DNA of 12,479 nucleotides, from positions 27,619-40,097 of the forward strand of contig FN648615.1 in NCBI GenBank assembly GCA_000310025.1, in the 5' to 3' direction. A model generated the notes under the pieces. That model saw only the letters and a list, made by a program, of their open reading frames with translations, was not told the DNA's origin and searched no databases. This stretch comes from Ectocarpus siliculosus (Eukaryota > Sar > Phaeophyceae > Ectocarpales > Ectocarpaceae). Numbering within the stretch: position 1 is the stretch's first letter; every line of letters begins with the position of its first letter. The position numbers and the translations under genes are program-made. Shown piece after piece: positions 6,471-12,479 of the stretch.

Positions 6471-7525
6471 CGAGACGTGACGGGTGCACTGCCCGGAGGA
6501 ACTGTAAGCTTGAAAGGAAAAAGCGAACAAGATCCAAAGTCGGTGGGGGAACTCGAGAAGACATCATGATAGTCGCACAGGACGTTACCAAGCTGAGTGA
6601 TGACATCCGGAGTCCAACCCGGACCATGGAGATCAAAAGAAATCTCCCGGAGATGGCAGGGGAGCTTATCCCATACGTGGGAAAAACTCTGACGTTGTTC
6701 AGACGTCAACCTCTCGAGAAGAGCAGGCGGAGGCGACGAAAGAGAAGCACTGGCAGAACCAGGGTCCTCTTTGCCGCTTTGCGACGGCGTGGGTCGCTCA
6801 TGCAAATTATACACGAAGGGGTCATCAATGCGATGCGTGGCAGACGAATCAATGCCATCTGTCGAAACAGGACCCGGAACCCAGCTGCCCGAAGCAGTGG
6901 TGGGATCTTGAGCCGCAGATTGAAGACCATCGCTCAAACTGTGGCGAGACACAGCACTGAGAGGCACGCGAAGAAGGGGAGCCGAAGCTGTACCCAGAAC
7001 GTCGCCTGGTTCGAGTGAAGAGATACCCGCGAGCGGGAGTCGTTGGCAACCATTTTGCACAAAGTGTTCCTCGGAAGAAAACATAGCACATTGTGGAAGC
7101 ATATCCACGAGATAGTTACCCACGAGGGCTGGAGAGCCATCGCTGCGTACCAAATTAACCGGAACAAGGCTATGTTCAGGGTGAAGTTGGACGGAATGTT
7201 TTCCAGCATAGCGAAGCTGGTAGTTACCATCTGTGGAAGACAAATCGTGAGCAAATGCGGTGGCACCGCAACTGCTATGCTGAGCCAGGGTAAGCTCACC
7301 AAAAACACGGTCACCAGGGCGTTTGGCACGCAAAGTGCGGTAAGAGCGGTCGCTAAACCGCATCCAACTGTCTCTCCCAAGGAGCACGTCATGATGCATA
7401 ACACCATCGGGAACAACGTACGCCCAAACAGCGAGAGAGGAAGTAGGAAGGCGCTTGCGAAGAAAATGCACGCTCAAACGGACAATAGTCGAAGTTTGAA
7501 GTGGAGCAGATTCGCCGAAACCTCC
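6461..7525 (-). pseudogene. Protease C-terminal part, linker and RT N-terminal fragment
   Basis: This continues the upstream frame after the UAG at 7526-7528, with no ATG at its start. It first completes the aspartic protease (HDVLLGRDSW at about 7393-7364, the hydrophobic-Gly motif that closes the fold). A Ser-rich linker follows, then the segment that precedes RT (LTSEQRQSF, then a CDYHDVFSSSPTDFG motif near 6577). It ends with the first RT strand PFKLTVPPGSAPVTSRPY, which stops at the deletion junction. No RT catalytic residue is present, so this part is non-functional as a polymerase. Confidence 0.88.
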
Positions 7526-7640
7526 CTAACAGCGAGGTTGGGTTTGTTTCTCAGACAACGACGAAGCGGCCGAAGCGGCTTTCATGGATTCCCACGCAGA
7601 TGCACTAATAAAAGACTGCGGGGAACCCGTGTCTAAAAGA
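7364..7640 (-). other. Retropepsin-type aspartic protease, split by a UAG
   Basis: The active-site motif ALLDTGS is at about 7642-7622 (D codon 7633-7631), followed by PQSFISASAWESM. The C-terminal motif DVLLGRD is at 7390-7370. The UAG at 7526-7528 falls between them in the same frame, so without readthrough only a truncated protease is made. The family cleaves the polyprotein and acts as a homodimer, each chain giving one DTG. Confidence 0.85.
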
Positions 7641-9679
7641 GCAACACATCCAAACTGAACAGAAGCTGAACCACTGTGAGTGAGGATTTGGGTGGTGAAA
7701 GAGTCATCATCGATGGTAACAACACCATCAACCAAATCCGGACCTTGCTCAGGAAGCAAAGAAGAGGAAGAGGATGGCTGAGGGCACCCGGAAGACACGG
7801 CCCAAACAGCGGTGTCATGATCCGATGGAACATTCGCAGCGTATTGTGAAAACGACGCGAATCGTTCAGTCGACGGAGGGGTTGAGGCCATCCGAAGACG
7901 CTGGTGTGTAGAAGGGCTAACTTCATAAACCGCGTTATGTTGAGACGACGTCGAAACGTGGTCGTTGGGAGGCAGCAAACGAGAGCTGCGCTCGGGCGGC
8001 GGGGCATTGCACCGCAAAAGACTGCGTACTCGTTGAAGGGCATTGCCCAACAAATTGAGGCCACGCCATCGAGAGGTGGATAGAGCGTCGGGATCATCGG
8101 CTTGAAGGCCAATGCCCCAAATACGGTCGTAAGGACTAGCTTCGGCAAGGATTTTGTCGCCAGATCCGAGAAGATGCTCGCGCAACTCGGAGTTTTGACT
8201 AAATTTTGCGTAAGAGCCAGTGAGCACAATATTTTCGCGCTCCTGTTCCCAAAGTGATGGGTCGAAACCACGGACACCTCGGCCAAACTTCTTGTGTAAG
8301 GCAGGATCGGACACGCGCATGATGTTTTGTAAAGCGCAATGGTCTTCGAAAAGACGAGCTTTTTCCGCAGCGAAAAACTGCTCAGCACACGAGTATACCA
8401 CTCCATCGACCACAAAAGTCGACGGGGTCCATTGGGAAAAGGGAGAGGGGGGCTGCCAAAAGAAGACCATATCAGGAGTACAATACTCGTTAGATGGGTC
8501 GAAGACAGCGGGAACTGCAGGAGTCGAAACACCTGGAGTGCGGTCAGCCGAAGCTGAGGTTGCAGCCGAAGCTGATGTAGTCGAAGCGGAGGCAGCCGAA
8601 ACGCCCGCATTGTAATTTACGGCGTGAACGTCCATGGGGACGGTCTCGGACATGCCAGAGACCGGCGAAGAATCGGCCGGAGCCGGATTGGTCGCAATAA
8701 TTGGGCCAGCGACATGACGTTGGGTGCGCCCCAATTCTAAACCTGAAGAAACGCCTCGTAAGGTGTCATTCAACAGGTTGCTTTCGCTAGAAACGGCCGC
8801 CAAGGCCGGGTCGGTTAAAGAACCAAACCGGGCGTGGTGCTCCTGGCCATTCCTCCGTGACAAGGTACGCGAGACCGCCGGCTGTTCGGAGGTCACTCCG
8901 GGAGGGTCCTCCCGAAGCGGTGGTGTCAACACTGTCGACGTCGGTCGCGGCGGCCTGGTATCGGGCGCCGTGGGGCGAGCGTGCGTCGGAAGGGATGGAG
9001 CGTCCGAAGACGATCCATGGTCGAAATATCTCGTGGCGGAATCTGATGATGTTCGGCGGTCAGGACCAAGAGAACAACGCGATTCGAAGCCAGGCGAATT
9101 TGACCCAGTAACTTGCCGGTCGGAACCAGTCAAGTTAGCTACCGGTGCAACAATCGAGGGCGAACCCTCAACGGAAGCGAGCACAGACGAGTTGAGCGTA
9201 TCCGAAGATTCACCCGAGGTAACCAATTCAGGCGATTCCTCTTCAATCGTCCAAAGCGCATGGCTACGGCCGGTCTGATCTGCAGACGACGGGGGGAGCG
9301 AACGAGCGGTGCCCGACAAACGAGCGGTACTCGATGGCCCCGAAGGTCCTACGGTTCTGTTCCCGCACCTCAAGACAGCACTCGCGCCAGACTGGTTAAT
9401 TTCTGACGGAGAGCCAGCCCGAAGAGGCAGAGACGCAGAGGTGGCAGATGATAAGTGCGATGTAGAAGGTGGGACGAGAGCATTTGTCTGGATACCGACC
9501 TGATCGACACTGGGGAAAACAACGGGTACCGAAGTATGGTTGTTATTGTACGGCACCGAAGTACCAGAAGGGATAACATTCACCGAAGTGCGGTTATCGT
9601 TGCGTAGGACCGAAGTGCTAGAGGCAACAGTGTGTGACGGCGCGACAGATACCGAAGTATTGTCGTTGTTGCATAAAAC
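7526..9679 (-). pseudogene. Ser/Thr-rich linker, NADAR domain and start of aspartic protease
   Basis: This 717-codon stretch of the polyprotein frame is bounded by UAG at 9680-9682 and UAG at 7526-7528. The first half is Ser/Thr/Pro-rich and probably disordered. It opens with TSV-type repeats and ends in an Ala/Ser/Thr run. A complete NADAR domain follows at 8470-8015, then another Ser-rich spacer, then the protease start with LLDTGS at about 7639-7622. The segment between the UGA at 9794-9796 and the UAG at 9680-9682 is also Ser/Pro-rich. No ATG begins the segment, so it reads as the middle of a larger gag-pol product. Confidence 0.85.
8015..8470 (-). other. NADAR (YbiA-like) domain inside the polyprotein
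   Basis: About 150 residues match the NADAR outline from end to end: FFWQPPSPFSQW (near 8473-8429), a VVDGVVYSCAEQFFAAEKA block (8413-8357, with the conserved E of the family's VEHYYQA-like motif), KKFGRGVRGF, a FSQNSELREHLLGSGD block, EASPYDRIWGIG (8143-8108) and WRGLNLLGNALQRVR (8068-8024). Family members act on ADP-ribose-like or N-glycosidic substrates: bacterial YbiA-type enzymes cleave a riboflavin-pathway intermediate, and some NADAR proteins remove ADP-ribose from guanine bases in DNA. No stop or frameshift lies inside it. It sits between the Gag zinc knuckle and the protease, an unusual place. Confidence 0.93.
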
Positions 9680-9685
9680 CTAAGT
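9509..9685 (-). repeat. TSV-type degenerate tandem repeat (about 54 bp core)
   Basis: Three units share the pattern T-S-V-x-x-N-x-x-x-T-S-V-x-V-x-P-S. The second and third are 18 codons long, and the first has a few extra codons. The UAG at 9680-9682 lies at the position where the other two units have a serine codon (TCG), which identifies it as a single-base nonsense change. The repeat explains the cluster of CCGAAG hexamers on the plus strand here. Confidence 0.75.
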
Positions 9686-9793
9686 ATTAGAGGCAACAGA
9701 GCGTGACACACGAGCGTCTTGTGATGAACGAGATGAGGTCCCCGAAGATGCTGAAGGCGGTCCGGGGGAAGTAGGCGAACCACCACCGATGAG

Positions 9794-10651
9794 TCATCCG
9801 CTGCGAGAACGACCACCATTTTGGAAGTTGCCAGGTTGACGGGCATTGTGATTGGTCGAAACCATGATGCCAGACGAAGGACCGGTGTGTGCATGTGTTT
9901 GTGGTTGATAGAGGGACAGAGCACCAGTGTGGTTGGTGTTGATCGAAGGGTGTTGCTGAGGGTGAGAGTTACCCGCAGAATTTCCTGGGGCATACCCACC
10001 GTTGTGCGAGTGTGTCTGATGAGTGTGAGGGGAACTACCACCGTCGGAACGGCGATTCCCAGCGTGGTTTCGACGCTGAGAGGACGAAGAGGAAGAGCGC
10101 TGGTGGCGTCTACCCTGATTGTTTTGGCGGTTGTCCGCACTTTTTCGTCGAAAAGACCGCATACGGCCTTGCCAACGTTTAAAAGCAGCAGAATCGTCAT
10201 TGAGGAGACCCAACTCGGGGTTCAACAACCCACTAGAATTCGTGAACGGTGCAACGCATTGCTTCATGGAATGGTCTTCACCCGAGCAGTTCAGACAGCG
10301 ATTCCTGTTTTCGCGGAAGGCTTGCGAGCGAGCCTCTTGTGTCAACAAAGGAGTCCACAAAAAAGGATCCTCCGTGTTACGAAAACTAGAAGTGAGAGCG
10401 TATACATCAGACCAATCGGCTTGCGAAGCAGGCCAAGAATTATAGTTGCGTGTGAAAGGGTCAGCGTCGTGCGATTGTACCGGCAAAACTACAGGGTTCT
10501 GAGCGGAACCTGGTGCCCACTGGCCCGAAGGCGCGGGGGCGCGGTGTTGGGACCGCCGAGGCTGCGAGGAATCACGCGTCGAAGACAACGAAAAATAAGA
10601 TGAACCGCCGATAGCCGGGGTTTTATTTGTCGCTAGAGGCGCGAACGCCTC
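9794..10651 (-). pseudogene. Nucleocapsid-like part of Gag: CCHC zinc knuckle and His/Asn-rich tail
   Basis: This stretch has 285 codons in the same frame as the capsid part, running from the UAG at 10652-10654 to the UGA at 9794-9796. The N-terminal part is Gln/Pro/Ser-rich with aromatic DWSDVYALTSSF and DPFLWTPLLT patches. It holds one CCHC knuckle at 10297-10256, a basic FKRWQGRMRSFRRKSA segment, a poly-Ser/Arg stretch and a long His/Asn/Gly/Ser-rich tail. The role in the family is packaging of element RNA. No ATG is placed to start it, so it needs readthrough or is simply cut off by the upstream stop. Confidence 0.85.
10256..10297 (-). other. CCHC zinc knuckle
   Basis: CLNCSGEDHSMKQC fits C-x2-C-x4-H-x4-C exactly. 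It is preceded by an Arg/Asn-rich stretch. Single knuckles of this type mark the nucleocapsid of gypsy and retroviral Gag and bind RNA. Confidence 0.95.
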
Positions 10652-12478
10652 CTACATATCCGCAATCGACGCAAAGGGAGTGACGGCCGTGGCCAGAGCA
10701 CCCGGGTACAAAATCGGAGACAAACTCGGAAATTGCTTGCAGACCGAATGCCGCACTATTTCTAGAACCATGGACACGCTAGGGGCCAAAGTACGCTCAG
10801 AGCCAGTCACAGACGAAACCAACAAACGAAAAGCACGAAGGTAATCCGCGAAAGAAGTACCATCTGCTACTCCAAATTGTTGAAGCCTCAAAAACGACTC
10901 TTGACGGTCGCCGACATCAAATTGCTCCGCAAGATGACGCAACAGCAACTGAAAAGCTTCTGGTCCGGTGGCGCCGCTGTCCAAGCTTCTCTTCACCTGC
11001 TGAAAGTAATCAGCAATGGAAAGGACAAGATCGGCAGTGGAGGGCTTGTCAGGGGTGATCGCACCCGAAAGTTTCTTTTCGAGAGGGCGTTCCCATCCAG
11101 GCACGTAATCAGTACTGTCCAACCCTTCGCTTTGGTCATCACACAGCAACAATATGTCGGACAAGGCCGTTCGTGTTGTGCGGATGAGCTGTTGGTAGCC
11201 GTCCCCAGGCAACAAAGTTGAAGGGAAGGGCATGGTAGCGACATTTCCAACTTTTTTCAAGTTCAGAGTGATGTACGCCCGTTGGACAGTAACTACGTGA
11301 GCCTTGCGAACTGCCGAAGCAGCCGCATCTACTGTGGCTTGACGAGCATGTGCAATGTTGGAGGAAAGTGGCAAAACACTATCATCCGAAACGACAGGGG
11401 GTGCAGCAGCTGCAACCGAAGAAGCAGCAGGCGGAACACGATCCCAAGACGGTACAACATGATGAACATCTTGTACGGGCACAAAAGTCGAAGGGGGGGT
11501 GGGGTTTGAGAACCCGGGGTTGTGTGCGATTCCTGAGTCTACAGCATAATCAGCGGTAGAAAAAACAGGAGGTGCAACAGTTTCCGAAGAAACGAGGGGG
11601 GCCGAAGCTTGTGCCATGTTCGAAAACGCAACACGAGTTTCCGAAGAAACGGGGGGGGCCGAAGCCGGAAGGTTCGAAAACGCAACACGAGTTTCCGAAG
11701 AAACGGGGGGGGCCGAAGCCGGAAGGTTCGAAAACGCAACAGGAGTTTCCGAAGAAACGGGGGGGGCCGAAGCCGGAAGGTTCGAAAACGCAACACGAGT
11801 TTCCGAAGAAACGGGGGGGGCCGAAGCCGGAGGGACAAAATCATCACGCAACAAAAAACGAGCATCTGAAGTTGCGTCCATGAGGGACGGAACTACTTGC
11901 CTTTGACGACCTGGTTTGCGGGGCAAGCTGGTGTCCGAGCCTGACCCGGTCTTGCCCTTGCCTTTGGAGCTGCGAGCTCCATCCCTACCACGCTTGGCAA
12001 CCTTTTTGTCCCGGCTCCCGCCTGCCGAAGTCGAGCTCCAGCCAGACTCATCTCCCGAACTACCAGGACCATTCTCTCGACTCGAACGTGGCGGTTGTGT
12101 CTTCTTGGCTCGACCCGGCGCCGGCTGCTGGAACCCATAGGAAGCCTCTAAAGGCGGACTGCTGCAGCCAGGGTACACCACCGGAGCAGTGGCACGGGCG
12201 TTGGCCGTTCGCATGCCAGCGAGGAAACGGCCGGCCAGATCCCGAAGATCCGGACGGGAGGCGTTAGCCACATCCACCGCCTGCTGTATGGTGGCGGCCG
12301 CCGGCAACGCGATGGCCACTTCCGTGGCCAAGTCCCTGACCGATTGGCTATCTTCGGGGAGGAAGTTGAACTGCTGGAACTGCGCAACATCGGCTAGCTT
12401 AGCCGGGGTGAACCTGAAATCACCGGGCTCGAACGCGACGGGGCCACGTCGCGAAGACGAGGAGCGGGTGACCGGGCT
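10652..12478 (-). CDS. Gag capsid part (N-terminus outside window)
   Basis: The frame is open from the right window edge for 608 codons and ends in UAG at 10652-10654. No stop or ATG occurs in the 49 codons upstream of the TTG at 12331-12329, so the true start is beyond the window. In order: an N-terminal region of hydrophobic and Ala-rich segments, a Lys/Arg/Gly/Ser-rich basic stretch (about 12118-11896, including KKVAKRGRDGAR, a possible nuclear localisation or RNA-binding segment), a tandem 18-residue Pro/Ser repeat, an Ala/Pro/Val-rich linker, and a helix-rich C-terminal region (about 11350-10655). That last region has DYFQQVKRSL and ESFLRLQQFGV patches and looks like a retrotransposon capsid. 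The zinc knuckle lies after the stop in the same frame. Confidence 0.85.
   Translation of the reverse strand, partial: SPVTRSSSSRRGPVAFEPGDFRFTPAKLADVAQFQQFNFLPEDSQSVRDLATEVAIALPAAATIQQAVDVANASRPDLRDLAGRFLAGMRTANARATAPVVYPGCSSPPLEASYGFQQPAPGRAKKTQPPRSSRENGPGSSGDESGWSSTSAGGSRDKKVAKRGRDGARSSKGKGKTGSGSDTSLPRKPGRQRQVVPSLMDATSDARFLLRDDFVPPASAPPVSSETRVAFSNLPASAPPVSSETPVAFSNLPASAPPVSSETRVAFSNLPASAPPVSSETRVAFSNMAQASAPLVSSETVAPPVFSTADYAVDSGIAHNPGFSNPTPPSTFVPVQDVHHVVPSWDRVPPAASSVAAAAPPVVSDDSVLPLSSNIAHARQATVDAAASAVRKAHVVTVQRAYITLNLKKVGNVATMPFPSTLLPGDGYQQLIRTTRTALSDILLLCDDQSEGLDSTDYVPGWERPLEKKLSGAITPDKPSTADLVLSIADYFQQVKRSLDSGATGPEAFQLLLRHLAEQFDVGDRQESFLRLQQFGVADGTSFADYLRAFRLLVSSVTGSERTLAPSVSMVLEIVRHSVCKQFPSLSPILYPGALATAVTPFASIADM
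11581..11838 (-). repeat. 54-bp tandem repeat in Gag
   Basis: About four and a half near-identical units start at plus-strand positions 11581, 11638, 11692, 11746 and 11800 (spacings 57, 54, 54, 54). Each encodes an 18-residue unit, VSSETRVAFSNLPASAPP and close variants. The middle units differ by only a base or two, so expansion is recent. Each full unit contains a run of eight G (eight C in element sense), a slippage-prone tract, yet the frame is kept in all units. Confidence 0.95.
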
Positions 12479-12479
12479 G

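Larger units (their letters stand above)
1894..12479 (-). mobile_element. Defective Ty3/gypsy LTR retrotransposon with NADAR, chromo and Tudor-like domains (5' end outside window)
   Basis: The order in element sense is Gag, CCHC zinc knuckle, NADAR, aspartic protease, RT remnant, RNase H, integrase, chromodomain and Tudor-like domain, then a pyrimidine-rich region and a putative LTR. RT before integrase, the GPF motif and a chromodomain after the integrase core place it in the Ty3/gypsy chromovirus-like group. More than 10.5 kb is visible, which is long for a gypsy element; the excess comes from the NADAR domain and several Ser/Thr/Pro-rich linkers. Four in-frame stops and an internal RT deletion make this copy non-autonomous. 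The 5' LTR, primer-binding site and Gag start are not in the window. Confidence 0.93.

Noticed and set aside
6463-6636. The first 58 codons of the open frame beginning at 6636, upstream of the SYYRKF motif
   Set aside because: They are an out-of-frame reading of the protease-to-RT segment, which is coded in the neighbouring frame. The frame start is a TTG, not a real initiation codon.
7478-7528. Programmed readthrough or frameshift site inside the protease
   Set aside because: The frame is unchanged on both sides, so no frameshift is needed. The UAG falls inside the protease fold and the bases after it do not resemble a known strong readthrough context, so a nonsense mutation is simpler.
9821-10603. 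Forward 260-codon frame antisense to the zinc-knuckle region
   Set aside because: It mirrors the real coding strand, which carries the exact CCHC motif; the antisense product shows no domain.
1-12479. tRNA, rRNA or CRISPR features
   Set aside because: I saw no cloverleaf with a TTC-type arm, no rRNA-like conserved blocks and no regularly spaced short repeats. The only regular arrays are the in-frame coding repeats.

Overview
The window comes from a eukaryotic nuclear genome. Its dominant content is one long Ty3/gypsy-class LTR retrotransposon lying on the minus strand, from about position 1894 to beyond the right edge. The sequence alone does not identify the host. Chromodomain-bearing gypsy elements occur in fungi, plants, algae, oomycetes and other protists, and there are no host genes here to decide between them.

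Layout from left to right. Positions 1-1895 are flanking DNA: two almost identical direct repeats (1-283 and 1619-1895) enclose about 1.3 kb of non-coding sequence, which holds a second, much older set of diverged direct repeats (913-1540), a CAA microsatellite and A-rich tracts. I see no convincing gene there. At about 1894 the second repeat copy stops abruptly where the first continues, and a probable 3' LTR (about 1894-2271) begins. A 450 bp region that is pyrimidine-rich in element sense follows, and then the coding part of the element, read right to left from 12478 to 2722.

In element order the coding region holds: a Gag with a Ser/Pro-rich 18-residue tandem repeat and a capsid-like C-terminal part; a CCHC zinc knuckle followed by a His/Asn/Ser-rich tail; a long Ser/Thr/Pro-rich linker; a complete NADAR (YbiA-like) domain; an aspartic protease with an LLDTGS motif; the first part of reverse transcriptase (RT); RNase H; a 300-residue Ser/Pro-rich linker; an integrase with intact HHCC and D,D35E residues and a GPF motif; a chromodomain; and a C-terminal Tudor-like SH3 barrel. 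The 5' LTR, primer-binding site and Gag start lie beyond the right edge.

The copy is broken. Everything from Gag to the RT start lies in one reading frame cut by four in-frame stops (UAG 10652-10654, UGA 9794-9796, UAG 9680-9682, UAG 7526-7528). At about 6461 the RT palm, including the catalytic aspartates, is missing and the frame changes. The rest of pol, from the RT connection to the Tudor-like domain, is open for about 1,250 codons. The copy therefore cannot encode its own polymerase but keeps intact RNase H, integrase and chromatin-targeting modules.

The most unusual point is the NADAR domain inside the gag-pol polyprotein. NADAR proteins act on ADP-ribose or N-glycosidic substrates, and some remove ADP-ribose from guanine in nucleic acid. 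A retroelement carrying one could be countering a host nucleic-acid ADP-ribosylation defence or processing an NAD-derived RNA end. That role is inference; the domain itself is clear in the sequence.
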